The notes: generated by a model from the sequence alone, not told the origin. A DNA stretch of 64,000 nucleotides from Larix kaempferi (GCA_027924585.1 BSBM01001026.1:548501-612500); one strand, 5' to 3'; numbered from the stretch's first letter, positions 1-12,398 are shown. Program-made: numbers and translations.

Positions 1-430
1 CAGATTATATGTGGTCACCAAAAAACCTCACAAGAGCATCCCACGCTGTTATGAGCACACAACTCTACCTATAGGATCTCCCAGGGACAGATTATATGTG
101 GTCATGGAAAAACCTCGCAAGAGCATCCCAGGACTTATTACGGGCACACAGCCCAACCTATCGGATCTCCTAGGGACAAATTATATGCCATAGGACAAAA
201 CCTCGAAAGAGCATCTGCCAGATATCCCAGGGCATGAATTACATGCCATAGGCAAAACCTCGAAACACTATCTGCAGATCTCCCAGGGACAAATTATATG
301 TCCTCCCAGAGCAAAACCTTGAAAGAGCATTTGCCAGATATCCCAGGGCACGAATTACATGCCATAGGAAAAACCTCGAAAGACTATCTGCAAATCTCCC
401 AGGGACAAATTATATGTTCATCTACACAAC
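1..430 (-). repeat. Tandem array, unit about 90 bp, 3' region of element A
   Basis: Four to five degenerate units each hold blocks such as tctcccagggacaaattata and aaaacctcgaaagagcat. The reverse complement of the same unit fills 55900-56400 in element B, so the array belongs to the retrotransposon and not to the host. Later units are shortened. It contains no gene. Confidence 0.85.
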
Positions 431-1000
431 CTGATCCATGGCCATAGAGTATCAACTTGATACTCACCATACATCATCCTGATGTACACATGATCATCCC
501 GATCATCATCACTGCAACATCCTGCTGTATGTCATCTGGAGCAACATCCTAAAGCTCGTCATCCACGATCATCCTGATCATATAATGCATCTACCTGATG
601 CATACCAAGTATCTACCTGATACATATCATCATACATGATCCACCTGATCATACAATGTATCCACCTGATACAAATACAAATACATGATACATATCACCA
701 TACATGATCCACCTGATCATACAATGTATCCGTCTGATACATATACAGATACATGGTCCAAGCATCCAACATGATGCATACAAAATACATACAAATGATC
801 CTACTGATCATATCCAGCATCCAACATGATGCGTACATACATATACATATAAATGATCCAACTGATCATATCCAGCATCCAACATGATGCGTATATACAA
901 AATGATCCAACTGATCATACAAAGCAGAAACCAGAACATCATCCTGATGCTCATCATCCAGTGCTTACATCCATAGCCATGTGAAGGATCCTCCTTCCAA
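431..1000 (-). repeat. Short-period gatcat/gatgcat-rich repeats, 3' region of element A
   Basis: Words such as cctgatcatacaatgtatc, cctgatacatat and atccaacatgatgc recur every 20 to 60 bases. The counterpart on the plus strand is 55340-55800 in element B, which has the same words in reverse complement. Small reading frames here are products of the repeats. Confidence 0.8.
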
Positions 1001-1032
1001 CATGCTTGGAATGGCTTCAGCAAATGTGTCCA

Positions 1033-2443
1033 TCACTTCTTCCTCGAAGTGTCCTCGATTTGAAGAACGCTAAGCCTCTCTCTGAAGTACTCGAACTTCA
1101 CCCTGGAGAGTGGCTTCTTCATCACATTTGCAATCTGCTCGTCCGTCGCAACATACAGGAGCTTCACAGCTCCTCTCTACACCATATCCCTGATATAGTG
1201 ATATTTGATCTCTATGTGTTTCGACCTGGCATGAAACACTGGATTCTTGGACAGCTTCACACGACTTTGGTTATCACAAAAGATACCAGTAGCATCCAAT
1301 GGGAGATCAAATAACTCAGACAGTAGCTTCCGTAGCCATACTTCCTCACAACTAGCTGAATAGGCTGCAACATACTCTGCCTCAGCTATACTCAGTGCTA
1401 CGCAGGACTGCTTCCGACTAAACCAAGAGATCACACCTGATCCCATACTGAAGCAGCACGCAAATAGGCTCTTCCTATCTGCAGTACTGCCAGCCCCATC
1501 TGAATCAACATAACCCTGTAGGTTAAACTTTTGATTCACCTCATACTTGAGGCCATAATCCACTGTACCCTTCAGGTACCTCAGAACATGCTTTATAGCA
1601 ACCAGATGAACACTCCTCGGATTTGTCAGGAACTGACTCAATGTGTTCACTGCAAGGCAAATATCTGGTCTCATGTTTGTCAGATACATCAAGGACCCAA
1701 TCATCTGACGATGCATAGAGATATCAACCGGCTCAGATCAAGCATCACACAGATGCTTCAGGTTCGATGCCATAGGTGTGGCCATAGCCTTGCATTCCAT
1801 CATCCTGAACCTATTCAGGATCTCTACTTGATACTTCCCTTGTCCAAGGAATATTCCATCACTCTGCCACACCTCCATGCCAAAAACAAATAGTACATCA
1901 TCCCCAAGTTCTTCATCTCGAACTCGATAGCAAGCTTCCATTGCGTGTCGGCAATCAATCTATCTTCACCTGTAACAAATAGTTTATCCATATACAAAAG
2001 TAGTATCACTGGATTTCCTTCCTCAACCTTGTCGAAAAGTTTGGAATCCGCTTTATTCTTGGTAAAGCCCAAACTGGATAGAAAGCTTCCTATCCTACCA
2101 TACCAAGTTCTGCACATATATGATTTCCTGTAATGTTTCTCATAATCAAGTGGCTGCTCCACATACACTTCTTCTTCTACTACACCATTCAAGAAAGCTG
2201 TCTTGAAATCCATTTGGTGTATCTTCTATTTCATCACTTTTATATTTCTCTATGCTGCCGTCTGCAGCATGATTGATATTGATAGATCCATATGGAAGTC
2301 ATAACAAAATTCCCTTCAGGTCTTGGGACTACATCCCAAACATCATTCTTCATGATTGACGGATCATGGCATTCTTCCCATATCCTGGGAATTTCAATAT
2401 CTTCAATAGATAATTTTGTTGCTGAACAAATGTTGTAGTTATT
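1033..2443 (-). pseudogene. Copia RT-RNase H relic of element A
   Basis: Minus-strand translation gives the reverse transcriptase blocks MDFKTAFLNG and LLYMDKLFVTG. The second aspartate of the catalytic YMDD is K here. RNase H blocks follow: DSDGAG (normally DSDWAG), an ISWFSRKQSCVALS block, and FCDNQSRVKLS. The stop at 1033-1035 aligns with the end of pol in element B. About 120 bases around the conserved ETFAPVA block are deleted near 2220-2240, and the frame is broken at least twice. Enzymatically dead. Confidence 0.88.
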
Positions 2444-2472
2444 CTTTTGTAGGTGATGGCATACGATCTTTC

Positions 2473-3564
2473 CTACACAACAAGTTAAATTGCATGATTA
2501 GAAAACATCTCATAGTTTTCAAAACAAATTCTTACACATAAAGAAATATGTCATACAGTCATGCAATTATCTTAGCCAATGCTTCAATACAACATTTATC
2601 CATATCTCATAACTTTCTAGATGCCTTCCAATCTCTACCAGAACATTTTTAAGAGTGTGCACAACTCCCAACATGTCAGCAAAGATGTTTCATTCTAGAT
2701 AAGTAGCAATGGGATGTTGTACAGTGCCATAGGCTACTTACCCATGCATATTAGTAGTATACTGTTCATCAATGCAACTATTCTAATATGCATAACACAC
2801 AACCTAATTCTAGGAACATCAGTATATACATTATTGAACAATATTATTTAAATAAAATATGCAAGTAATGACAATTCAAATACTTATCTTTGTTTCTTTG
2901 TTGGTTTGACTCCCTCTCAGTCTTTGCTTCTTTTCTGCAACTCCATTCTTATGTGGATTGTGAGAAGTGGTCAACTCCCTCTGAATATCTGCATCCTTGC
3001 AAAAACTACTGAAGTGTGCTCCTTTGCTTTCTTGCAGGAATAACTGGAGTGTGCTCCCTCTTGATCTTTGATTCCTGGATTACCTGTCCTTGAACTTACA
3101 TCCATCCTTAATCACTATGCATGCTTATTGGTATCATCATTGTGTTATCCTTGAGGTCTCGTACATAATCACACATTTATTAGTATAATCTTAATACTAT
3201 CAAAACACAATAATCTTAAACATGTATATTCATGATCATTCACAGATAATAAACATTAGTATTCAAGGTTTCAGGGAAGTCTTCTTTTACTCATACATTT
3301 TCTTATTTGATCATAGGACTCTTCTGGTTAGTTGAATCATCAATCAAGATAATAGATATAATATGCATAAAACCTGTGATTATTCAAACCTATACCTTCA
3401 TGATTCTTCTGGTTAGTCATATCATCAATTATGGTAAGAAACATAATATGCATACAACCATGATTATTCAAACCTATGACTTCATGAATAATCATTATCA
3501 ACAACACAACAGTATAAGATCCTAACACAAGGTAGGATTCTAGCTTGATATAGGAAAAACATAC
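2473..3564 (-). other. Non-coding intron-like segment in place of gag-protease-integrase
   Basis: Between the gag relic and the RT relic, element A has 1.09 kb of AT-rich sequence without retroviral domains. On the minus strand it begins ccag|gtatgttt and ends ttgttgtgtag|gaaagatc, which fit plant splice donor and acceptor sites. Element C has a related segment at 28399-29216 with the same kinds of border and shared words such as gccttc(c/t)atctctaccagaaca. Splicing is inferred from sequence only. Confidence 0.5.
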
Positions 3565-3581
3565 CTGGATTAGCATGCTAG

Positions 3582-3800
3582 CTAGTTATGTCTAACATAT
3601 CCGCATAATGTCTTTTGATTCTCTTCAGCGACTTGTGCTAGTAACCTCGATGAGTCATACCTATCGAGATCGCTTTTAATATTCTTATGTAAGGTCTTAG
3701 CCTCATCTCCCTCTGAAATAGGAACTTCTTCACTTATGCAGGTGACCAATCCATCTTCTTCTATGATTAACCCAATCCACTTGATTTGCAAGAACTGGAC
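3582..3800 (-). pseudogene. gag N-terminal relic of element A
   Basis: The minus-strand peptide contains IGLIIEEDGLVTCISEEVPI and, further on, EAKTLHKN. These align with the start of gag in element B (IGLILEENELDSYINEDIPI, EAKVLHKKN). After LHKN the similarity stops and an unrelated tail with LDRYDSSR follows. Element C has the related tail LDRYDLRR at the same point, so the junction is shared by both copies. No zinc knuckle or protease follows. Confidence 0.75.
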
Positions 3801-4934
3801 CTGGAGCTAGATATGGGTTTGTCAGAGAAACCCTAAAAATCCAAACTTTGAATTTCAAACTTCCGAAAGGATAGAAATATGCGCCTTGATGAGTTGATCA
3901 AGCTGGTTAATTTAGAATTTGAAAACTGCAAAGTTTCACTCCTCAATTTTTCCTTTGAAACTTCCGGATTCACTGGATGTGACCCTGAACTGGGGTTTGA
4001 TGAAGCCCAATCTTCTACCCAATCAAAAGGTTTGATCCAAAGCTCTAAGCTTCTATTTTTCTGAGGAGTTTCCAGCCGTGGTCGCAGATTTTAAAAATTC
4101 CCATGTTACAGAAGCCCTAATTTTCCACTTTTTTTATCAAAGTCTCGAACTAGGGTCTGATCAAGCCCGGCCTTCTTCCCAACCAAAAATTCTGATATTG
4201 GTCTCTAAATTTTTATTTTGATGAGTAGCATTCAGCCGTGGTCTCCGATTACAAAAAATCCAACTTTCTCCAAAGCCCTAAATTCCAGAAGCCATGAATG
4301 AAGGTACTAAAAAATAATTCTGTTTTGATAGAAATATGTACCTGATTGTTTCTGGTGTAAATCCAAACTTTTCAATCCACAGGGTTTGAAATTTTTTTTT
4401 GAGATATCCTGACCTGTTATCTTTCCATCCTGATAGGTCTGACCTCAATTGGATTCTCTGAGATAGAGTTATTCCAAGTGTCGCAACGTGACCGTATTAT
4501 GGGATAATATAGGAGAGCAAACTTGTACGGCGTGCCACGTGTCACTGGTTCAACTTAGGCCTCTGAAAAATTTTCCTAAGATAGTACATTCTGTGTACTA
4601 CCTGTCACCTTTTACGAAATTTCATTTGGATCTTCCTAGGCCACGCTATTACCTTTTTCCCAAGGTCACTTGATTTTGACTCAGATCTGGAAGAGGCAGA
4701 AACCCTATATTGTACAGATCATAAATCACAAAGTACAATGAATTAGAGGTTTTCCTTTGGACACAAGGTACATGGGGATTTAATATTCAACCTGTAAATA
4801 TTTTCGATCCAAAAACTTCGCCAAAACGGATTTATAGCGAAAGTGCTATGATGACTGGTTTTTTCTATATCAAGCCCTAGCATCGTAAGTGCAACAAGTG
4901 TCATACATGCCATATCATGCCTTCTTTCAGGCTA
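3801..4934 (-). other. Leader (5' untranslated region) of element A
   Basis: Non-coding sequence between primer site and gag relic. It resembles the leader of element C (29710-31035): both hold recurring blocks such as gccctaa, ccagccgtgg and gacctcaattggattctctg. The minus strand carries no long frame. Confidence 0.6.
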
Positions 4935-4946
4935 GCTCTGATACCA
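4935..4946 (-). other. Primer-binding site of element A
   Basis: The plus strand reads gctctgatacca, that is TGGTATCAGAGC on the minus strand, directly abutting the LTR end. It complements the 3' end of plant initiator tRNA-Met, the usual Copia primer. Confidence 0.92.
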
Positions 4947-5592
4947 TGTTAAATTTTCAGAATTTACTTCAATCTGATCTAGGATCTTAACTGAGAGAAC
5001 AACATGTACAGCAAATCTACAACATATCATTCATGGACACAATAATGCAAGCACAGAAGCGACACCGAGTTTACTTGGGGAAAACCATAAAGGTGAAAAA
5101 CCCCAACAACTTCCTCAGAGATAGATAGAGCAATGATATAACCAGAATACAAGAGATAGTCTTCTCTTAGCAGTAGAGCCTCCTCCTCCACAAGTGTGCC
5201 ACTCTCCACAGTGTGAGTGAGAGAATAGAATGTGTAAAATGAGAGAGACACACTCTCTATTTATACACTAACTTGACTTGACCTTTACTCAACTAGGTCG
5301 TCCTCAACTTAACCACTTAACATAATGCTGACTGGGCTGACCCCCACTAGGGTGGTCTAATAACCCTTTGACCCACATGGACGACCCCCAATAGGGTGGT
5401 CTAATAACCCTTTGACCCTCATGACTTATATAGGGCCAACCCCAACAAGGTGGTCTAATAACCCATCAAGTATAAGCTACAACACTTACAATATAAATAA
5501 CGACACTTCCGTATAGAGGAATAATAACATCTCTATAGGAATAAAATATACATATATGTGAAATACATTCCGAAGTTACATATACATCAACA
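4947..5592 (-). repeat. 5' LTR of element A (646 bp)
   Basis: On the minus strand it runs TGTTGATGTATATG to AATTTAACA, giving TG...CA ends. A TATA box tataaata lies at 5259-5266 (minus). The LTR resembles that of element B in start, end and TATA context. It carries three copies of a gggttattagaccacc-type block that also occurs in the LTRs of B, C and H. Neighbour on the right is the truncated LTR H. Confidence 0.9.
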
Positions 5593-6147
5593 TTATTCCT
5601 TCGTGAAGACCTTATTGTATATCCGCAGATGTTTTATTATATCCGAAGATGTTTTATTCCTCCATGGAGAATGTGGTAACTTGGGTTATTAGACTTCCCT
5701 AGTGGGGATCGGCCCTGTATGAGTCGTGTGGGTTAAAGGGTTATTAGACCACCCTAGTGGGGTCATCCCAGTCAACTTTATGTTAAGTGGTTAAGTTGGG
5801 GCTGACCTAGTTAGTGTAAAAGTCATGTCGGAGTTGTGTATAAATAGAGGAAGTGTGTTCCTCATTTAACACACATTCACTCACTTGTGATTGGCGCATA
5901 AGTGAGAGAGAGATCTTCTATGGAGGAGAAGGAGCTCATGTTTTGGGATTACATCATTTTACTTGCTGGTCATCTATATTAAGGAAGCTTTTCTGCGTTT
6001 TCTACCCCATGAAGGTTTCCCAGGATAAATCTGTGACTCTTGTGTTTATGATGTGCTTGTTGTTCTTTCAGTGATCTTGTATATGCTATTGTTGTGAAAT
6101 GGAATGTAATACTGATATTTTCTATCTTAGCATATTGAATTTTAACA
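5593..6147 (+). repeat. Truncated LTR H, family of element C
   Basis: Plus-strand sequence from ttattccttcgtgaag to gaattttaaca matches the element C LTR, including its TATA box (tataaata, 5839-5846). The first part of the LTR is absent because element A inserted at 5592; it should lie beyond A, left of the window. The end is followed by aatag and not by a primer site. H is therefore a 3' LTR or a solo LTR, not a 5' LTR. It interrupts the protease of Gypsy element G. Confidence 0.85.
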
Positions 6148-6439
6148 AATAGTTCATTGCATGCTCCCCTATAGAGTACATCCATTTCACTCCCAATACC
6201 ACATTAGTATCAGCAACATCAACTACATAAAAGCAATAAAAAAAAGTGTAATTACCTATCGTGATTTCTAGCTTTGGAATCCATGTTTTGCACTCCATAG
6301 TGTTGTGACTTGGAATGATGACTGTGAAGCCATCGAATGGTTCAGTAGCTAGCTTTCTCCTCTCCACCGTGTATGCATCCATTAAGTTATGTGTGGCTCC
6401 TCCATCTACCAATACCGATACCCTTTTCCCTTGTAACAC
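6148..6439 (-). pseudogene. Gypsy aspartic protease fragment, element G
   Basis: The minus-strand peptide has the retropepsin active-site block LVDGGATHNLMD and the downstream block VVDVADTNVVLGVKWMYS, typical of Ty3/Gypsy protease. It is open for about 97 codons until LTR H cuts it at 6147. RT and integrase of G would lie beyond H and A, outside the window. The active site reads DGGA instead of DSGA or DTGA, a variant found in plant Gypsy elements. Confidence 0.85.
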
Positions 6440-6483
6440 TCCCTTGCATCAAATATTGTCAAAACGAGGCACTACTGAAAGTA

Positions 6484-7867
6484 CTACCATACTTCCTTTG
6501 TCAGGTGAAGGATGATTTTATTCATGTTTCCATTCTTATGCTGTATCATATCCCTCATATTGGTATGATATATGTACTTCTTCCTCCTTACCCCCTTCAT
6601 ACTCCTGATTATCAGAAAACACTTCAATATATTATGCTTTCCCCTTAGCACATTTGTGCCTTGGTACCCATGGTTGGAAGCATGTGTAGCACAATTTATT
6701 TCTTTTGAGTTATTCCCTATTTGGTCTTTCTTTCTTATTCTTTCCAAATGTATCTCTTTTCCATGGCTTCTTTTCAAATCCGAACTTGGAAGGGAAGTTA
6801 GGCTTGGGAAGAAACCTTATCCTAGGTAGCACATTTTGTAGGTATCTTGTCAAGTTCATGGAATCCTTCAATGAATTAGGTTTGTGGGCCTTAACCAAAC
6901 CTTTTAAGGGTTCATCCAAGCCTTCACTAAAGAGAAATACTAATCTTATCATAGATATATCATCCAAACTTAACTGATAATTTTTGGAATTCCAACATAT
7001 ACTCAACAGGGGTTCCAACTTGCTTCAATTGGGTTAGTTCTTTGAAAGGAAATTCAGGGTCTTTTTGCTCAAATATTTATAATACCCTGTCAAAAAATTC
7101 TCCATATGTTCTAATCTGATCATGTCCCAAGTTTTTTAGACCATGGAACCACCAATCATTGGCTTCTCCTTCAAGATGCAAAATAGACATTTTTAAAGCA
7201 TCATCTTCCACCATTGGATTCAGCTAAAAATAAACATCTAGTTTTTGTACCCAAGTATTTGAAGAAATTTGGGGTGAGCCATCAAAAGTGGGAAGGGGAA
7301 TTTTACCAATGGAACTATTCAATTCTTTATTTTGAAATGGAGTCCTATTACCTTCCCTCATTTTGAGTTTTCTTGCAACATTAAAGTATTGCTCAAAGGG
7401 TAGAGTCATTCTACAATCTTCACTCAACTTTTCCCATTCTTTTACAATCTCCTGCATATCAAATTGGGTGTTAGGTTATTCTTTGACCTCATGAAATTTA
7501 GGTGTAGTAGGCCTTACTGAAATCTTAAATTCATTAGGTCTATTATGATTTCTTGTCCTTGAGAAAACAAATTCACCCATTGCCTTCTTTTCCTCGAAAG
7601 AAGAACTATTGATATCTCCAATTGCTGCTTTGCTTCCAAGTTGACTAGCCAACAATTCGAACCTTTTCATGATTTTTTTTTCATGTCTTCAAATAATGGT
7701 TTGATGAATTTAGTAAATTCCTCTTTATCCTCTGAGGTTCCCTTCTCATCCCTAGCCATAATTTCAATATAATACACCTCTTCTCCTTCTTCTTCCTCTT
7801 CAACAAAAACACTTTCAGTTTCAGATTGTAAGGGTGGGAGTTTATTTATTTGGCTTCTTGTATTCAT
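6484..7867 (-). pseudogene. Gypsy gag relic, element G
   Basis: Read on the minus strand from MNTRSQINKLPPLQSETES (7867) through an acidic stretch (EEEEEGEE), then IGKIPLPTFDGSPQISSNTW, a Gypsy gag block, and a zinc-knuckle-like CYTCFQPWVPRHKC near 6660-6700. The frame is broken into at least five pieces by stops and shifts (7670, 7457, 7018, 6777). The order gag then protease, together with the LTR at 7914, fixes the orientation. Dead copy. Confidence 0.85.
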
Positions 7868-7902
7868 AAATGGTCATACAAATTAGGTTCAATGACCATT
7901 AT

Positions 7903-7911
7903 CTGATACCA
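7903..7911 (-). other. Primer-binding site of element G
   Basis: The minus strand reads TGGTATCAG, nine bases complementary to initiator tRNA-Met, two bases from the LTR end and about 40 bases upstream of the gag start. Confidence 0.65.
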
Positions 7912-7913
7912 CT

Positions 7914-9664
7914 TGTAGTTTCCCTTTCTTAATAATTTGTAAAAGCTAGGAAAAATTACAATTTTTGGCCAATTCAACCCTTAGACTAGTAATGACTCAA
8001 CTCCTTCCAAATGGCTCCAAATGCTTCCGAATGGGGTATGAATGAGTTTTGAAGGTATTAAGACATATAAATGAGGCTTATGGATGATTAAAAACCCTTA
8101 AAAACCTTACGCAACATTCATTTACAATATGGACGAAGTAGGGAAATGTACTAGTCAATTCGAGCTTCAAAACCCCCAAGGGTAGTGGTCAAAGATGGAT
8201 ATCCAAATGCTATTAAAAACTTCCAAATTTCATAACAGAGGTATGGTGCTGATAAATGGATTTAATGAGATACCCAATGTATCCTCAATTAGTTCCTATG
8301 GACATCTTCAACTCCATTAAATCATATATTTATATGCAAGTCTTCACATAGGGGGAAAGCTAGTAAATTTCACCATATGTTATGAAATTTCAAATTTTAG
8401 GAGCCAAATAGTTGTGCCATGTTAATGAAACTTATATAGGACATTAATGATACTCCATACATCAAAAAAATCATATATAATGACTGATACAATTCGAAAT
8501 AATGTCTCTTCAAGATCCAACAACAAGATATAGGGAAAATGGCGTCATGTATGCATTGTTTGGTAATTTTACATAGTTTCCCTTGGAATTTTGACCTGAG
8601 AGTCTTCTCATAAGTAAATACAGAGAATATATATCAGAATACAAATAAATGGATATTCTTGTACTCTCACAAAGAGATCAACATCTCACCAAAGGCATAA
8701 TTCCTCAAGGAGCCCAAATATGCAAGAAAATGTGAAAGAGATTCAAGAACAAGTTGTAGATGAATGAACCACAAGCTTCCATGTAGCTTCAAACTGTAAC
8801 TAAAGACTCCATTGTAGCTCCAAATGAAAGGTTTGAATGGCCTCTCCAATTTCCAATTAGGATGGGAATCTTTCACCCTCGAAATTGGTGCTAAGTAAAG
8901 TAGACTAGCTCTCTACTAGCTCTTCTCTCCAAATGCAAAATGTAAAATGATAAAAAGCCAATATTCTTATTTTTTACTGACTTTTATAAAATTCCTAAGT
9001 CTTCCCTAACTTGAATTCCATCCATGAGCTTCATTCCAACTCCATTTGGGAAGAGATTCCCAAGTATGCCACTTGTCCTTCTAATTCTAGCCTCCTCCTT
9101 CCCTCAATTCGAGTAGGTGTCTCCTTGGCTGCCCTAACTCCCTTGTGTGCCTTCTTGGAGGATATTTGTATCCTTGAATAGTCATGCATGTCATATGTCA
9201 TCCATCAGGTCTTATTTTTTCATAAGTCTTATAGGCATCTTCATCATTGGTGTCATAGAAGCTAGGGAATTTAGCCCAAGTGTCCCACTAGTTCCAAAAT
9301 GCCTCTTCCTCTACATTTAGAACTACTTGTGTCATGAGAAGCATTATACCCTTCCAAATCAACAAAGAATTGTTGAATCCATCTTATATTCGAATTGGTG
9401 AGAGTGGAATGCCATGTGGCATGGGAAATCTAGCTTTGTGTGGGTAACACACCATCCATGTGTCTCCATGACCAAGTGCCATCTTATTTTCTCATCATAA
9501 ATATTTATTTATCCCCTGTTAGTATATTTATTTCAAGCTAAATTCCATTTGGGTTTTATTAGTCTCCTTATTACAAATTTAATGTCTCCACCCAACTTAG
9601 GAAACTAGTAGATTGATGGAATTTTCTCCTTTTGGAATTTATTTGACTGGGGACATTATAGGCA
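7914..9664 (-). repeat. 5' LTR of element G (about 1.75 kb)
   Basis: The inner end (TGTAGTTTCCC on the plus strand, next to the primer site) is clear. The outer end is chosen at ...ggca because the minus strand then reads TGCCTATAATGTCCCC, a start resembling other Gypsy LTRs with an early ATGTCCCC block, as in F. No partner LTR is in the window, so the outer boundary is tentative. It contains no gene; short frames are chance. Confidence 0.55.
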
Positions 9665-10333
9665 TGTCCTAACCATGGAAGAAAAATGACAATGGTGGGA
9701 AAATGGAAGGTGAATGTCGCAGTCCATGGTCTAAAAGGAGTCCTAAGGCATAAAAATAATGGTGAGGTATAAATGAGATGCAATATGCAATGGAAACCTA
9801 ATCAAAATTCTATGAATAACAAACCTTGTTAAAGTACCAATGTGGAAAAGACCTTATAAATCTGCCTTTTCGTTCAATGACCTAATCAAAACACCCTTGT
9901 TATTGGTCATAATAAAAAAATATGACATAAAAGATGACTAAACTATATAAAGTGGGTAAAAATAAAAAACATAATTACCACAAATAGGTAAAAAGGGGTA
10001 AAACCAAATCATTTTTACCATTTACCATTCCAAAGAGAAAAGAGCGCTAGAATTTCCATCATTGGTCACGACCAATCTGTTGGACGATTTCGACTTCCGT
10101 CACTTGTAAGTAGTTCCTATCACTATGCTATGCATTTTCATATATTTTTTATGGTTTCCTATTGAGTTTTTGAATTTTTATTGAGCTTTTAAATTTAACT
10201 CTGTGCATCCACGAGTGCATTTAGTAAAAATTGTAGGTTCAACAAAAATTCAGGGGTGAAGTGATCTTCACTTGCGGTTGGCTAGCCACTGTGCTAACAG
10301 AAACTTGTAGGTGGCGAAGTTTAAGATATATCA
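9665..10333. other. Unassigned sequence left of element F
   Basis: AT-rich and non-coding. It ends in tatca, the TSD of F. A word gacttccgtcacttgtaagt near 10090-10115 recalls the presumed exon 1 to intron junction of the antisense gene in E (cttccaccaagtaagt on the minus strand near 63130). This stretch may therefore be the left half of relic J, whose right half starts at 40302. Confidence 0.4.
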
Positions 10334-12397
10334 TGTCATGTCCCCAAATTTTCCTATGGTCCATGGGGATGATTTTAGCCTAAGTCACCTAGGCATTAAT
10401 TAATTAATAAATGGATGGATGAAGAAATTTACTAAGGGAATATGCCTAAGGGTGAATTTGAGGAATTAAATGGATAAGGTGGGCTCCCCATGAAGTTATT
10501 AACCCCCAAACCAAGTGCTAAGGTGAGTTATTAATTAATTGAGGAGTTTTGAGCCAACATTATAATTTTAATTAAATAATTAATGGTTTTGAATTTTGGA
10601 GAAGAAATTAATTAATTTTATTAATTATCCTCATTTATTAATATTTTATTTGTTATGCTAAATAAATGAAGAAATTGGCTCACCAATTTGAATTAGTGGA
10701 TAAGGTTGGAGGAATTACTTGGAGTAGAAGTAAAGTAAGCACTAGAGTCCAAAAATGTTTCCAAAAATGAGAAAACAGAAATATTTCAGGAAAAGCGGCA
10801 TAAATACAGAAAGTAGGAAAGTATGAAAAGAAGGAAAGTCAGAAAAAGAGGAGAAAAGAAGGAAAGCTAAAGCAAAGCAAGCAAGCAAAGAAAGGAAAGT
10901 ATGTCCACTCATGGGTGACCTGTTATCACAGTTCACCAAGCCAAGCAACTTTCTCAACATGTCAACACGAATTCTATTTAAGAAGGTTTCCAACTTCATT
11001 CAAGAACTTTTGATCATTGTTAGAATTTGTGAATGTGAGCTATGAGCCCTCTAGTTGAGTGATGTGCCTCAACAAGTTATTGTTGGGAGATGTTCCCCAA
11101 GGCCCTATGAGCTTCCTGGGAGTGTTATTCAGGTCCAAAAACTATTATTACAGTCAGTAACATCCAGTTCATATCAGCATTGAAGAATTAATGTCAGGAT
11201 GAAGAGGAAGCTACAAGTATAGAAGATTTGCAGCTAGATTTGGTGGAGGAACACTAGAGGATGAAGACAGTTATGGAGAAATGCGCCCAGGACCTCTAGT
11301 GAAATATATAATATGATATTTGTAGAGATTAAATGCTTCTAAATTCCAGAGATCAAATATCATATTTGATCTCCACTCTTCTTCTACTTATACTTCTCTT
11401 ATAGCAAGATTTGGAGGTGATTTCCCTAAAGGAGAGAACTAGTTTGTTGATGGTGCCCTACTGAAGATAAGCAGCTCAGAATGAAGCAATATAATAAATA
11501 TAACCTGTAGATGGACTAATAATAACTTCTAGAATATAGCCAAAGTAATTTATTTCTTCTCTTCTCCATTCTCCCACTGTTGTAAGAGAAAACTAGCTCG
11601 TGAGGCATTTTTCTTTGAGAAGCAAGCATTTAATAAAAGGAGGAATGTTTTGAATGTTATATTTCGAATTATATGTGTTGAAAATATTATATAAAATTTT
11701 TAATTAACATCAGAATATATTTTATGGTTCATTAGAGCAGTGTGTTAAGTTGAAATGCAAGACAAGCTAGATGGATGTCAATTCTAGAGTAGTTTCACCA
11801 CTTTTACTGCCAAATCAATTCTAAGCACTCATTTTGCATTCTTTCGGTGGGAGAAGGTCGTTAAATCAATATAATATCCATATAAGTCCCTAATTCAATA
11901 ATTTGGTAGCCTTTAACCCCTGTTTGGAAAGCTTACAAAATTACTAGCTCAGCAATCCTGATAGAACCCTTAAACTCCAATTCTTCCAAAAAATTTCCAA
12001 GACTGTTCAAAAAATTTATAGAACATATCATGCACTTATTTAACTGATATTAAATCTTCCATTAACTCCCAGGATCCCCACCTATCTAGTATGTAAATGA
12101 CAGCTACCGAGGAAGCCTCGAAGTAGGCAACAATGCACACTGTTGTTGAAAAGTGAATGGTTCTGGTACATGGTGCATAGGACATCTATGATCTGAAATC
12201 TTGAACTGCTGCTACACCTCAATCCATACATTTTACATAATTGAATGTTCATCCTACCATCCTCATATCTTTCCTTAGTCCCCATCACTTACTTCCTACT
12301 CTGTTCGAAAAAATTGTCAAAAATTTAACTAGTCAATTTTATCAAAAAATTGAAGTTAGAGATAATATCTTGGTCGAATATTCCCAAGGATATTACA
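10334..12397 (+). repeat. 5' LTR of element F (2064 bp)
   Basis: Begins TGTCATGTCCCCAAATTTT and ends GGATATTACA. The 3' LTR copy starts and ends the same way. About 26 substitutions in the first 480 bases were counted by eye between the copies (about 5%). A TATA-like ctatttaag lies near 10975; the 3' copy has the better tatataag at 38908. Small frames inside, such as 12241-12657, are not conserved with the other LTR and are chance. Confidence 0.92.
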
Positions 12398-12398
12398 G

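Larger units (their letters stand above)
1..5592 (-). mobile_element. Copia retrotransposon A, truncated by window edge
   Basis: Read on the minus strand, the order is 5' LTR (4947-5592), initiator-Met primer site (4935-4946), leader, a short gag relic, a non-coding segment, an RT-RNase H relic, and a 3' region of tandem repeats that runs off the window at base 1. The protein relics, 3' region and LTR all resemble element B at 50030-57259, so A and B are one family. Most of gag and all of protease and integrase are missing. The expected 3' LTR lies outside the window. The base block ttatt (5593-5597) after the LTR is the presumed TSD copy. Not autonomous. Confidence 0.88.
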
